Assembly: GCF_000247815.1 (NCBI RefSeq)
Contig: NC_021681.1
Span: forward strand, 16,583,192-16,647,191
Direction: 5' to 3'
Length of the DNA: 64,000 nt
Origin: Ficedula albicollis
Lineage: Eukaryota > Chordata > Aves > Passeriformes > Muscicapidae
In this document: positions 30,601 to 42,135 of the stretch, piece by piece
How positions within the stretch are numbered: the stretch's first letter is position 1
Layout: each line of letters starts with the position of its first letter
Program-made: the position numbers and the translations under genes
The notes under the pieces: generated by a model
Databases searched by the model: none
Told to the model about the DNA's origin: nothing
Seen by the model: only the letters and a program-made list of their open reading frames with translations

Positions 30601-33600
30601 ACCTCTACAGGCTGGGAGACCTTTGTGACCAGGGCCACCACAGCCATGCCACCTGCCACAGCAGGGGCCACCAGCACCAGCAGTGCTCCATCCCTGGCTG
30701 TAACACACAGCGAGACAAGCGGAGGTGGGCAGCCTGTCCCTTCCCCAGCAGCACGTCACCCCTTGGTGGAGACAACTCTTGGATCCTGGGGCGTCCTCGG
30801 TCCCAGCACTGCTGTTGCAGTGTCTGGTTCTCCCCTCCCCAGCCTGCACAGCCCAGCAGAGGAGACAACAACAACCCCCTTGTCCCTGCTTGGTGTTGGT
30901 GCAACTGGGGTGGCAGCAGCTGGACAGACTCCCACCGAGTCAGCAACAGGCACCACTTCTACATCCAGCATCTACCACTACATGGGACAAGCAGCAAGCA
31001 CGTCACCTCCTGCCTTCCAGACATCTCCAGGGGCACCTGCCTGGAAGGAGAAGACAGCCATCAGCACAGGCAGCCCCACAGCCACTGCTGCAGGGAACAG
31101 CACTGCTGCCACTGCCTCCACTGCCACCATTGCCAACGCTGTGCCACCACTGCCACCACTGCCACCACTGCAGGGAACAGCACTGCCACCACCGCCACCA
31201 CTGCCACCACTGCAGGGAACAGCACTGCCGCCACTGCCACCACTGCCACCACTGCAGGGAACAGCACTGCTGCCACTGCCACCACTGCCACCACTGCCAC
31301 CACTGCAGGGAACAGCACTGCCACCACCGCCACCACTGCCACCACTGCAGGGAACAGCACTGCCGCCACTGCCACCACTGCCACCACTGCAGGGAACAGC
31401 ACTGCTGCCACTGCCACCACTGCCACCACTGCCACCACTGCAGGGAACAGCACTGCCACCACCGCCACCACTGCCACCACTGCAGGGAACAGCACTGCCG
31501 CCACTGCCACCACTGCCACCACTGCAGGGAACAGCACTGCTGCCACTGCCACCACTGCCACCACTGCCACCACTGCCACCATTGCCACCACTGCAGGAAA
31601 CAACACTGCCACCACTGCCACCACAGCAACCACTGCCACCACTGCAGGGAACAGCTCTGCCACCACTGCCACCACTGCAGGGAGCAACACTGCCACCACT
31701 GCCACCACAGCAACCACTGCCACCACTGCAGGAAACAACAGTGCCAACACTGCCACTGCTGCCACCACCGGCACCACTGCAGGGAACACCACTGCCACCA
31801 CGGGGAACAGCACTGCCAACACTGCCAACACTGCCACCACTGGCACCACTGCAGGGAACACCACTGCCACCACTTCAGACAAGACCAGAGCCACCACTGC
31901 AGGGAACAGCACAGCTATTGCACCCACAGCCCCAGTGAGCCCAGCCAAGGAGGCAGGGAGCCTTCCAGCCCCAGGCACCACAGCACCAGTGAGACCACGA
32001 GCCACCACCAGCCCTGTCACCACCCTGTCTCATGGCTTTGGGACACAGAGAGGACCATCCACCGAACTGAGCACATCTGCCCACACCATCCCGGGGCACA
32101 GAGCTCCTGCACTTGAGCCCCAACCCACCCATGAGCTTATCAGTAAGTAGATTTTCTTTTTCCCAAAGACAAGAGTAGGAAAGGGGTTTTCAGCCAGTCA
32201 AGCACTGTGATGGATGAGGGTACAGCCTGGTCCAGGCTATCTCATCTGCATTGCACATTGGGCTGCCAGATTAATGGGAGAAGGCAAAATAGGACATTTG
32301 AGAGCAGCTCAAAATTGGGTTACAATCCATCAGAGCACAGGCACAGCATCCTGGCAGCAAGCAGATGGATTTGTCCTGGCTGCAGGATGGGTAAAGCAGA
32401 CATTAATGATTTTACACTTTTTTCATTGATTTCCTGCCCATGGCAGAGCCAGCAACTTCACTCTACCCCTTTGGCGTGGAAGGAGGGGACCAAGAGTATG
32501 TCCGGAGGATGGTGGATTTTAACTCACCCCTGTTCAAGCCAGAAATTGGATTTCCCTTTGGGAAGTCACTGCGAGATGCTCTCTATGTGAGTGCCCCCCT
32601 TGGTGAGCACATAATGGATGTGCTGCCCTTTGGTAAAAAAACCCCAAGCATGGAAATGGAGCAGAAACCAAATTTCATTTGAATTTTTTTTTTTTTTTTA
32701 CATTTAAAATGGTTGCTTTCTGCTCACCCATGGAGGCTAAAAGCTATCCCAGTCAGCAAATAACAAGTTCTTTTGGTCAGTTTACAGATAACGGACAGAT
32801 CATTTTTCCACCCACGGACAACTATGTCCTGTCCAACCCCAACCCCCCTCCCTGGGGCTTCACTGGCCGGGAGAGCCTTCCAATGGTGGCTGCCTTTTGG
32901 GACGATGCAGACTTTTCCAAGGGTGTTGGCACCACCTGGTACCAGGTGAGGACCACCAGAGGTGTTCTCCTGGGAGAATCCAGTTCCTTGCTCACTCATT
33001 TAATTCTCTCTCTTGCCATCTGGCAGGAGTACTCTACACTCAGCTCTACCCGAGACCCTGTTGTCCAAGATGTGGAAGCAAAGATTGAGAAATACCTGAA
33101 AATCCCCTATGTAGCAAAATGGACCTTGAAGGTGACGTGGGAGAATGCTCCAGCATACCCATCCCGGAGGGATGACACTCAGGTGAGCAGTGGGGGACCC
33201 AGGTGACAGAGAGGACTGCTGATGGCTGTTTCAAGTCTCACTGCCTCAGTCTGTGCTGCAGGGAGAGCAGGGGAGGCTTTGGGAGTGCTCAGGGGGTGCC
33301 CTGGGTTTCTCCAGACGAGCACCTACCAGGCAGTGCTCACCACGGATGGGAGCCGCTCCTTCGCCCTGCTGCTCTACCAGGACGGCGGGATGCGCTGGGA
33401 CTACACCAAGCTGGCTGCAGCCAACGTGCTCATCGGCTTCTCCAGGTGCTGCACGCGTGTCACTGCGTTTTGGGGCAGCAGAGATTTGTTCCAGCACTGT
33501 GTTGAGACTGTTGGAGGCATTGCCCCACTCCTGGAGCAACTCTGCCCCATTTAAACCCTTTCTCCTGCAAACTGCAGCAGTTCCAGCTGCTCTATGGGGA

Positions 33601-36600
33601 GAGGAGGAGGGTTGTGCTGGAAGGATGACCTCAAACCTCCTCTCTCCACACAGTGGCAATGGCTATGCCCAAAACAACAAGCTGACTCAGAAGCCACCAG
33701 CTGTCAAGTACCGACCAGACCAGTACAGCAGCACCGGCTCTGGTATGGCACCAGGGGTCCTCGGGTGGGTGGGAATGGCAGGAGTGTGTGCTCTGTGCCA
33801 GGAGCATGTCCCCAGCACCCATCCCTGGGAGGTGATGGGCCAGCAAAGCCACTGGGCCAGCTGGCCACCAAGAGCAGACTGTGAGTGTCCCACGTCCTCC
33901 TGTGGCTTGCCACAGCCCCACTGGCTCTAGAGGGAGCCTGGAGACCTCGTGTGAGGTCAGTGGCCAGGGACAGCTGTCCCGTGGGATCCCTCAGCACAAG
34001 GCAAGGCCCTGGTGAGCGGTGTTGTTCTCTGATTGCTCCCCCAGATGTGCGTGGGCTGTGGATTTACAGGCTGGACAGTCGCTCCCGGGTGAATTACAGG
34101 CTGCAGTGCCTGGCGTGGCTGGACACAGAGCCAGCGCCGGCCACCTGGAACAGGCAGCTGCCACCATGCCCCTGCTCCCGGCCCCAGGCAGAGCTGGATC
34201 CCCGCTACCACTGGAGCAGAGGTGCCAAGGACAGCCCCCAGGACCAGCTGCAGGGTGGGGGATGGTGCCCTCCTGCTCTGGGGGCAGCTGTGATCCCCCC
34301 TGTTTCAGGCCCAGAGGACACCTCGGTGAGGATGCTGCGCACTGTGTCCCCCAGCCCAGCTGGAGCTGGGGTGCGATGTCTGTACCAAGGAGGGAGCTTG
34401 CTCGAAGGCTGGCAGGAGAGGACATGGAGCCTCCCCTTCCACACTGCCACTGGTAAGTGGGAACTGGCATTCCCTCACCCCAAACTACCCCAAGCACAAG
34501 CACAGGCAGAGCAAGGACCCCGACACACCCCATCACATTTCTCCGTAGACAGGGAGCTGGAAGCATTTGACTGGTGCTGCCGGCGTGTGGGGAAGCCCCT
34601 GTTCTGTGCCAGGTTTGCTGAGAAGAGACCAAGGGTTGGCTGTGAAGGATATGTGCCACCCACCCCCGGTGAGTGCCCAGGCTCTGTCTCTGCTGTGCCA
34701 GGGCATTGAGCTGTGTGTGGACCCCATGTATTAGCAACACTTTGCAATATGCCAGTGGGGACTGCTGAGCCACCACTGAGCAGCTCTGGGGCTGCTCTCC
34801 TCCCTAAAACAACATCAACATTTGCTCTTCTTCCTCTGCCCAAAATGTCTCCATCTCCTTTGGACCCCAGCTGGCGCCTTCGGGGACCCTCACATCACCA
34901 CTCTGGATGGACTCACCTACACCTTCAATGGGCTTGGGGACTTTGTCCTGCTGCTGGCCAGTGATACCCAGACCAGCTTTGTTTTGCACGGGCGCACAGC
35001 ACAGACTGGCATGGCCCAGGCCACCAACTTTGTGGCTTTTGCTGCCCAATACATCTCCAACACCACCACAACAGTGAGTAGGAGTGCCTTGGATATGAGT
35101 TTGAGCCTCTAATGGGACAGACCTCTCTGGCAAGTCGGGCATTACCTCTGCATCACCTACAAGTGGGTGGGACCCCAGAGGCATCTCCTCTCCTATTCCT
35201 GCCACCTCCTGCCACTCCAACAAAGTACTATAAGTGGTGGGATGGACCAGGCACAGACCAGGCACAGGTCTAACACCTGCAAACAGGCCAGCAAGGGCTG
35301 GAGACTCTGGAGGAACATGGTCTTCCTGACTTTACAGAATTGCTCCCCACACCCATTTAGCTTCATTAAGCAGAATGTCCTGGTGTCACCAGGAACAGGC
35401 AGTTAAGAGCATGAGGAGAGGGCTCAGAGCCCCCCAGCACAGCTCTCCATGCTGTCAAGGTCAGCTGAGCAGTGGTGGTGGCCAGGGCATTCCCCTTGCC
35501 AGTGGTGACAGGCAGCTGGCTGTCCTCTTCTGGGCAAACATCAAAGCTGCTGTACTGTGTGTCTCCTGGGGTGAAGAACACACCATCACACGCCTCAGAT
35601 CTGAGCCTTTCTTCCTAGGCTGGAGGAGGACAGAGTTAATTATTGTTCCCAGCATGGAGGGACAGCAGGATGGGACAAGCAGAGGGGCTAACTGGGACAT
35701 TCCACCATGATTTTCAGGTTGAGTGGACCTTGGGGAGCCAGGATGACATCCAAGTCCTCCTGAACAATGAAACCATCCAGTTTTCCTATTCCCAAGGTGA
35801 GCAGGATCTGCTGTTCAATACTAAATGTTTGTGGCGGGGATGAGAGATGTCCCCATCCCCTGGGACCAGCCCTGCCCAGTGCAAGGGCAGCCATCCTGGA
35901 ATCCATTAAATGTCTCTCACCTGCACCTGTCTCTGATTTGGGTGGGGTGGACAGGAAGCACTCTCCTCCAGGATTGTCATTTCAGATCCCAGCCTTTCAT
36001 GGACTCTCCCTCTGTACTCTGCTTCCCTTGCAGACCTGGGTGACAAGGTTTACTACAGCCCTGGTGTCCTGCTGGTCAACAGCTCCTCTGTCACGGCCGT
36101 GTTCGACGGGACCGTCGCTGTCTCTGTCGCGGCCGCCTCTGGGATCCTCAGCGTGCTCTGCAGCCTGCCCGACTGGTACCGCAGCAGCACCAGGGGCCTC
36201 CTGGGTGAGGGCTCCTGGCACCGCCACAGAGCCGGGGTGCAAATCCTCTTCCCACTCTAAAGCAGGCTGGAAAACTGGGGAATTGTGCTTGTGGGGGCAG
36301 GGACACCTGGGTATAAACTAACACTGGCCAGCACCAGAGAGGAGGTCAGCCCTGGCACGGGGGATTCCAGCACTCTGGTGATGCTCTGCCAGGTGTGTGG
36401 GACCATGACCCTGCGGATGACTTCCAGATGCCCAATGGTACCAGCATCCCTGTGAACAGCAGTGAGGAGGAGATCTACAGCTATGGGATGACCTGTAAGT
36501 CCAGGCTTAGGATCCCCCTTGATGATCCTCTCCTTCCTGCACCTTCTGGCCACGCTTTGGCTTGAGATATTTAAACATTTGCCTGAGCAAAAGCAATGCC

Positions 36601-39600
36601 AAGGGAAGGTTTTTGGTGTCCTCACTACTCTATGAAAAGGAACTCTAAAATACAACAAACCTTAAAATGGCCTGTACCCATGGTGTGCTCTCTTGCAGGG
36701 GCTGTTGGGGAGCACAGCCTGTTCACTCAGCCTCTGGACTCACCAGCACAGAACTTCACACCCTTCTTCTTGTCTCGGCTGCGGCAGGAGGATGAAAGCC
36801 AGTACCAGCTGGCAGCCTCGCAGTGTCACGGCAGCAGGGAGTGCATCTACGATTCTCTGAGCACAGGGAACTTGGCCCTGGGTCTGGCCACCCAGAGCCT
36901 TGCAGCCGACTTCCAGCAGAGGAAGACAGCTCTCAGTAAGTGGAGCACATCCTCCCCTCTGAGAGGGCATGGCTCAGATGTAACTGGGCAGTGCCCTGCT
37001 CCTTTCCTGGGCTCTTTTGCTTTGTACGAGACAGAAGTGAATTCACTAAGGTCTTGGATTTGCACTGCCCAGCTGGCTTATCTCCAGTCCTGGGAGATGC
37101 AACCAGCAGGACAGTTGCCATCAAGGTTTTGGAATTGCGTTTCCTGGAACTGCATTTCTGGCTTCTCTCCAAACCTGGGAAATGCCACCACGCTGTGCAA
37201 CATAAGGGCCTTGTTGGTGGGCAGCCATGACAGCATCTGCCCAGGGTCCCATCCTCACCGGGAGGGACTCGGAGCCAAGGGGTGACAAGGCCACATGTGT
37301 GCTGGACTGCTCTTTCCTCAGATGCCTTCCCTCCTGTCATCACTGGTGATGCATCAATCACAGCCTTCAGGACAGAGAAGGTCAGAAAGCAGTACCATGC
37401 CTTGGGGGTCGGTGCACGCTTCATTCCCCATCTCTCACCAGAGCTCAACATATCAGGTAAGGAAGGAGAGATGGAGCAGCTGGATGGGAAAGAATGGGAT
37501 GGAATTCCTCTGCCACCTCTAACTCCCACCTCTCCCCCGGCAGAGAATGGCACCCTGATATGGGAGCCCCGTGGGATCGCCCCATTCACCATCAACCTGG
37601 AGGCTGTTGGGTCCAACAACATCTCTGCACTCCTCCAGCTCCACTTCACCCTTTGCAGATGCAGCAGGAGCCAGGAGTGTGACTACAGCAACACTGTCAC
37701 TCTCAGGGAGTCTTCCTTGCAGGTAGTGTGCCAGAAAGCTCCTCTGGTGACCCACTGTGCTTGTCCCCACACCAGCTGTGCTGGCTGTCTTCTCTGTCCA
37801 CCCATCCTCCTCACATTCCCTAAGCCAGTGCCACCATCCCTTTCCCAGCTGGCAGCCTGCAGATGCGAGAGCGGCTACTCGGGTCCCTTCTGCCAGAACC
37901 CTCCGGAGCCCTGCTCCCAGGGATGCTTCCCTGGCGTGGGATGTGACCCTTCCAGCGGCTGTGGGCCCTGCCCACCTGGCCTGACAGGGGATGGGCAGCA
38001 CTGCTCAGGTGACAGGGGCTCACACCATGGCCACAGGGACTGCAGCCGAGGCGTGTGTCCCGGTGCCATGGTGCAGTGCCTCGGCAGATGTCGACGAGTG
38101 CGCGCAGGGGACGGAGTGCCCGGAGAACAGCACCTGCACCAACACCGTGGGCAGCTACATCTGCTCCTGCCTGGCCAGTGAGCAGGGTGAGTATGGGGCA
38201 TGGTCCTCATCCGCATCACCCCCAGACTCTGTGGAAGATAATTCCTGAGGGACCCAGTTTGGCTGGAGAGGAGAGAAGTGGGAGCTGGCTGAGCTCTGTG
38301 TCCAAGCCCTTGCTGTCATTAGCAGAAGGGACCAGAGTCGTGTTCCCAGGCTGTCAATCTCACTAATCCGCTGGGAAGGGAAATTTTTCCCATGCAATTT
38401 TTCTCCTTGAGAAAAAAATTCTCATCCCAGCAAAGTTCAAATGCACATGCAGAGGTTGGGGGCTAAATCAAGCCCTGTTTTCAGATTGCTTTGGTGGGGT
38501 TGAGTTGATGGCTTTTGCTCCTGTTCTAATGCTGGGATTTAAGGAGGGCAAATGACTCCAGCTGGAAGGAGGGGGAGTGGGACTTTTCCTTGAATTCATA
38601 CTAAGACTCCTAACACATGAAGGAAAAACAAAACTTGGAAGAAAAGCCTTATAGAGCAGCTGAGGATGGCTCAGAGAGCTGGGGCTCTGTCCTGCAGCCA
38701 GGTTCATGTCTCTACCATGCTCTCCATCCCACAGGTGAGAGGCCAGGCTGTGGCTCAGCCTGCGGCTACCACTCCTGCCCTGAGGGCTACTGCAGCAACG
38801 GGGGATGCTGCCACCTTCACCCCATCACCTGCACCCCCACCTGCACCTGCCCCCCTGCTTTCACTGACCAGCGCTGCCAGGTGGCAGGGGGGGATTTTCA
38901 GCCACTGCCCAGCACAGGTGGGCACCTGCCTGGCATGGGGTGAAACCCAGCCCCAGCCCAACCCCAAACCTCACCCTGGTCCTGAGATGCCAGAGCCACC
39001 ATTGTGGCTTTCCCCCAGCAGATCTCCCTCGGAGAAGCATCCAGATGAAGATCAAGACTCTGCAAAACACCACTGCTGAGGAAGTCAACAGCACTGTATG
39101 TCACTGGAGGGGTGGGCTCAGAGCAGGGGACACACTGGCATACTGGGCAATTGCATGATGGTGGCTGCAGCCCTGTGCCAAGTCCCCAGCAAATGAACCG
39201 AAGGCCAGAGCAACCCTTGGGGCTTGGCCACAATGCCTGCATCACTCTTCAACCTTTCCCCATGCTGGCGTCATTCTGCCTTCCCCTAATGCCTTCCTGC
39301 TCCCCTTGCTGCAGGTCTCAGCCATCCTGGACTCCCTGGAGGTAAAGGCTTTCCAGAGCAACACCAACATCACCCAGATGTGAGTCAGATGTGAAGCAGC
39401 CTGTGACCACTCTAAGGATCTGTTGGGCAGAGTCTGGGCCCAGAGAGTCTGGTGCACAAGGGGCATTTTCCCCCAGCTCAGAGTCTGTTTTTCCAGCCCT
39501 GATGCTGATAAACCCTTGGAGACACAAGCCAGTTGACATCTTCCCCTCCTGCCTCATCCATTCCTTACCATTGCCCAAATGGGAATACTGAGGCTCAGTC

Positions 39601-41795
39601 ACTCTGAGAGGCAACAGCAGCTCTGCCAGCAGCCCTCTCTTTTCCCTGCAGGACAGACGGCGATGGCTTCACCTTCGTGGTGGTGTCGGAGTTTGCCTAT
39701 GACAGCCGCAGCTCCATCATCCGCTTCCTGAACGAGGAGCTGCCCGCAGCCGTCACCGGCGCCTTCAACGGGCGGCGGCGGCGGCGGGAGGCGGGCACGG
39801 GGCTGCTCTTCCAGCGCCTGCACCGGGACAACATCACCGACCTGGTGAAGCGTGAGTGGCTCCTGGCACTGAGCTGGATCACCGACCTGGTGAAGCGTGA
39901 GTGGCTCCTGGCACGGAGCTGGGCAGTGTGGGAGGAGCACCCCCCGTGCCCATTGTCCCCACAGCCCTGCGTGCCCCGGGGATTGGTTCACACTCATGGG
40001 GAAGGTTGGTGGGCGGCCTCTCAACCTTGGGGAGGCTTGGGAAGCATCAAAGGGTGTTGCAGCAAGGCCGAGCCCATGTGCTTTCCCTCCCTAGTGACAG
40101 TGGATGAGCTGAGGGACTATTTCCCCTGCTCTCTGAATGGCTACAAAGGCTACCAGCTCCACTACGTGGGGAGCATCGGCTTCGTCTGCATCTCCCCTTG
40201 CAAGATGGGCTACTGCCAGCACGGTGGCCAGTGCCAGCACCTGCCCGAGGGGCCCACGTGCAGGTAGCAGCAGCTCTGGGGTGGACAGTGCCACCCTGCA
40301 CAGCTGCTTCTCCCCCTGCATCACGGCTCCTCCCTCCCCACCACAGCTGCCTGCCCTTCTCCATCTACTCCCCGGCCGGCGCTCGGTGTGAGTGGCTGGC
40401 CATCAGCCTGGCTGCCTTCCTCGGCATCCTGCTGGGGGCCCTGGCTCTGCTCTGCCTCCTGTTTGCCATCGCCTGCCTGGCCCTGCACCTCTGCCGCCAG
40501 CACCGCCGCCAGCACCAGGGGTGAGCCACGGGCTGGACCTGCACAGCGGGGTGCTGGGCGTGTGGCAGGTTGGGTGTCTGAGAGAAAAACTGATCAGAAA
40601 TCCACATTTGAAAGATCCACCACTGGTAGAACTCATCTGGTTTGGGCAGGGGGACTCTGCCCTGAGAGAGGGGTTGGGTGACCTTTTAATATTTTCCAGC
40701 CCCTTTTCCAGACATCTACTCCTCAGAGGCGCAATAGAGTCAGTGGGTTGAATGCTAGCTTTCCTTTTTCCCCCGTGTTAGGGAGTGTTTTCATACGTGG
40801 TTACAGACGGGCTTTCTATTTAATTTTAATTTGCATACCACCCAAATGACTTCCACTGTAATTCGCATGGGTCTGGAAAGAGCTGGCCTAGACTGAGGAA
40901 AAGCCGTTTAAGGATTGGACCTTGCCCTTCTGCAGAGCAGGGAGTTAACAGAAGGATGGCAAAGTGCAAGGCTGGGGTGGAAGGACCAGCATTTCCTTTC
41001 CCCCTCTCCAGCCCTTGGTCCTGGGGTGGTATCCACACTCAGGGATGTGGATGTCACTCTGGTCAGAGCTGTGTCCTGGCCCTGCACCCAGCTCCCTGAC
41101 AGCCTTGGAGCAGGGATCTCTAGGGTGTTCCTCTGTTCATTTGCACTTGTGGCAAGGCAGGAATTTGTGTGTGCACGACTGGGGCTTTTCCTCCTCGTAC
41201 AGCCCCACTCACCCCTACAGTCAGTCACAGCTCCCCTTTGCCATCTGACCCAGACACCAGCATCAGGCAGGGGCTCTCCCAGCCTCTGCTGACGTGTTCT
41301 CCCTATTCTGTTCCCTCTCTCAGGGCCAAGGAGACCTTGTGGAGGACACGGCCCTTCTCCTGTGAGTACACACCTGTAAAACTCTCCCACTAAGGCTCTG
41401 CTTCACCCCAGTCCTCAAGCTCTGCTCATCTTCCCTGCTCCAGCTTTGACGACGGCAGGAGAACAAGCAGAGCCCACCCTCTCCCACTCCCTGAAAAGGC
41501 ACTGGAAACTGCAGCTCCAGGCCATTGACCCCTCAGTGCAGGTCTGCCCTCGGGTTACTGTTTCTGTGGGGTGTTGGGGTGGGCAACTTTGGGCTGGGCT
41601 CTGAATCCTGGCCCTGTGCCTCATCCTGAAGCATCTCAGATGCTTTGGCTGGCACTGGGATCCGTGCCACCATCTGAGCTTGTCGCAAAGCACAGAGCCA
41701 AAGCCACACTGGCAGCATGGCCTGTTCCTCCTTTACAGATCAGAATCCAGAGACCCCACGTTATGCCTCCAAACCAGTCCCTCCAGCAGCCCTAA
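27559..41795 (+). CDS. MUC4: MUC4 transmembrane mucin
   Basis: Epithelial membrane mucin. Family members shield the apical surface and the EGF-like part can engage ERBB2 (family knowledge). Exons: 27559-27622 (signal peptide), 27975-28184, 28279-28431, 28523-32142 (mucin domain), 32447-32586, 32781-32945, 33027-33182, 33315-33445, 33654-33742, 34045-34221, 34309-34452, 34549-34668, 34871-35073, 35718-35796, 36034-36204, 36393-36494, 36699-36935, 37322-37456, 37544-37722, 37849-38008, 38088-38186, 38735-38917, 39022-39095, 39315-39379, 39652-39851, 40095-40263, 40347-40520, 41324-41361, 41444-41541, 41739-41795. Phases agree at every junction except for one frame change inside the mucin exon near 31142. 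Domain order and position beside TNK2 match mammalian MUC4. The last two exons are less certain; reading through from 41324 would instead stop at 41393. Confidence 0.9.
28463..28578 (+). repeat. 58-bp tandem duplication at the start of the MUC4 mucin exon
   Basis: Two copies of a unit containing CTCCAGCTCCCAT and CATGCAGCCTCTGCCCTTCA start about 28461 and 28519. Because 58 is not a multiple of 3, reading straight through shifts the frame. Splicing 28431|28432 to 28522|28523 (a 91-nt intron with weak donor GTGCTG and acceptor CCCTCCAG) removes copy 1 and restores the frame. Confidence 0.85.
28523..32142 (+). CDS. MUC4: MUC4 mucin-domain exon (Ser/Thr/Pro/Ala-rich)
   Basis: A 3.6-kb exon of about 1,200 codons, dense in Thr, Ser, Pro and Ala with few Cys, as expected for an O-glycosylated region. 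It is read in one frame from 28523 to about 31140 (for example TSPLATAASISQETASP) and in another from 31143 to 32142 (for example GTTAPVRPRATTSPVTTL). Exon length minus edge phases is not divisible by 3, confirming a frame break at the array boundary. The donor ATCA|GTAAGT is phase 1 and joins NIDO. An in-frame 20-residue duplication (APIGEKGMGSASLASSATT) lies at 29656-29775. Confidence 0.85.
29656..29775 (+). repeat. 60-bp in-frame duplication in the mucin domain
   Basis: Two copies, at 29656 and 29716, each encode a 20-residue unit beginning APIGEKGMGS. The frame is preserved. Confidence 0.9.
31143..31900 (+). repeat. MUC4: MUC4 Thr/Ala-rich repeat array with a 135-bp higher-order unit
   Basis: Triplet-like GCCACCACT units are interspersed with GCAGGGAACAGCACT. 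The clearest higher-order copies are 31171-31305, 31306-31440 and 31441-31575 (45 codons each). In the frame matching the downstream exon the units read (TTA)n-GNST, giving an N-glycosylation sequon (NST) among Thr-rich O-glycan sites. After 31575 the array decays into shorter variants. Confidence 0.9.
32447..33742 (+). CDS. MUC4: MUC4 NIDO domain exons
   Basis: Five exons of 140, 165, 156, 131 and 89 nt encode a NIDO domain: LYPFGVEGGD, VDFNSPLFKPEIGFPFG, FTDNGQIIFPPTDNY, GFTGRESLPMVAAFWDDADF, TYQAVLTTDGSRSFALLLYQ and SGNGYAQNN. These align with human MUC4 (for example FTDNGQIIFP and FWDDADFS). NIDO is an extracellular, nidogen-like module. Confidence 0.93.
34045..34668 (+). CDS. MUC4: MUC4 AMOP domain exons
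   Basis: Three exons (177, 144, 120 nt) encode the Cys-rich AMOP module: GLWIYRLDSRSRVNYRLQCL, the CPCS pair, a VRCLYQGG segment, and DWCCRRVGKPLFCARF with KRPRVGCEGY. The first donor is a weak GTGCCA. The matching exon of the - strand paralogue uses a GC donor at this place. Confidence 0.9.
34871..37722 (+). CDS. MUC4: MUC4 VWD domain with GDPH site, and following exons
   Basis: Exon 34871-35073 opens AFGDPHITTLDGLTYTFNGL. GDPH is the Asp-Pro autocleavage motif that splits mammalian MUC4 into alpha and beta chains, so two-chain processing is expected. Six more exons continue through LLGVWDHDPADDFQMPNGT and the NFTPFF and CIYDSL segments. The domain is complete here and absent from the - strand paralogue. 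Confidence 0.9.
37849..40263 (+). CDS. MUC4: MUC4 EGF-like and SEA-like region
   Basis: 37849-38008 is a Cys-rich EGF-like exon. 38088-38186 starts DVDECAQGTECPENSTC, a calcium-binding-type EGF. 38735-38917 is a third Cys-rich unit (CTCPPAFTDQRC). Exons 39022-39851 form a SEA-like segment with FVVVSEFAYDSRSSIIRFLN and a run of five arginines (39770s) followed by EAG. 40095-40263 closes with ISPCKMGYCQHGGQCQHLP, another EGF. The five-Arg run is a possible proprotein-convertase site. Confidence 0.85.
39833..39922 (+). repeat. 45-bp duplication of a MUC4 splice donor
   Basis: Copies at 39833-39877 and 39878-39922 each carry ATCACCGACCTGGTGAAGC|GTGAGT. The two donors are 45 bp apart in the same phase, so either gives an open frame and use of the second adds 15 residues. 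Confidence 0.9.
40347..41795 (+). CDS. MUC4: MUC4 membrane helix and cytoplasmic tail exons
   Basis: Exon 40347-40520 encodes the last EGF cysteines (ARCEWL) and then a single strongly hydrophobic helix (LLGALALLCLLFAIACLAL), ending in basic RQHRRQHQG, the expected stop-transfer. The tail continues AKETLWRTRPFS (41324-41361). Two phase-compatible exons may follow (41444-41541, 41739-41795), ending IQRPHVMPPNQSLQQP. The donor GTCTGC after 41541 is poor, so the distal tail is tentative. Confidence 0.7.
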
Positions 41796-42135
41796 CCTGC
41801 CTCTGGTCCTTTCCTGGCACCTCCAGGCTCACAGAGGAACCAGACTCTGCTGCCTGCTCTGCTGCCTGCTCCCAAGATCTCCAGCAGCAGCCACTCATGG
41901 AAGCAGGGGACAGGCAGCTGCCTTTTGGGTTCTGGGAGGATTCACTCTGGAGGGGTTTTCTGAATGTGTGTTTATGTTGGGTGACCAAAGCAGGAGGATT
42001 TCACCTTCCCTTGAGGACCTGCAGAGACACCTGGGGTCACCCTTGAATGTGTCTGCACCAGGGTATATGCTAGTGCAATATAACCAGACCCTGCAGAGCC
42101 CCCAAGAGCAGGGTCAGGTGGGGCAATGCAGTGAC

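Noticed and set aside
31003..32023. Long - strand frames (Trp/Gln and Val/Ala rich) opposite the MUC4 array
   Set aside because: They are antisense shadows of a triplet-like repeat with no start context, splice signals or domain.
30725..32116. Cys/His-rich (CHHCHHC) open frame over the MUC4 repeat array, suggestive of a metal-binding protein
   Set aside because: It is an off-frame reading of GCCACCACT repeats. The flanking exons and downstream mucin sequence use another frame.
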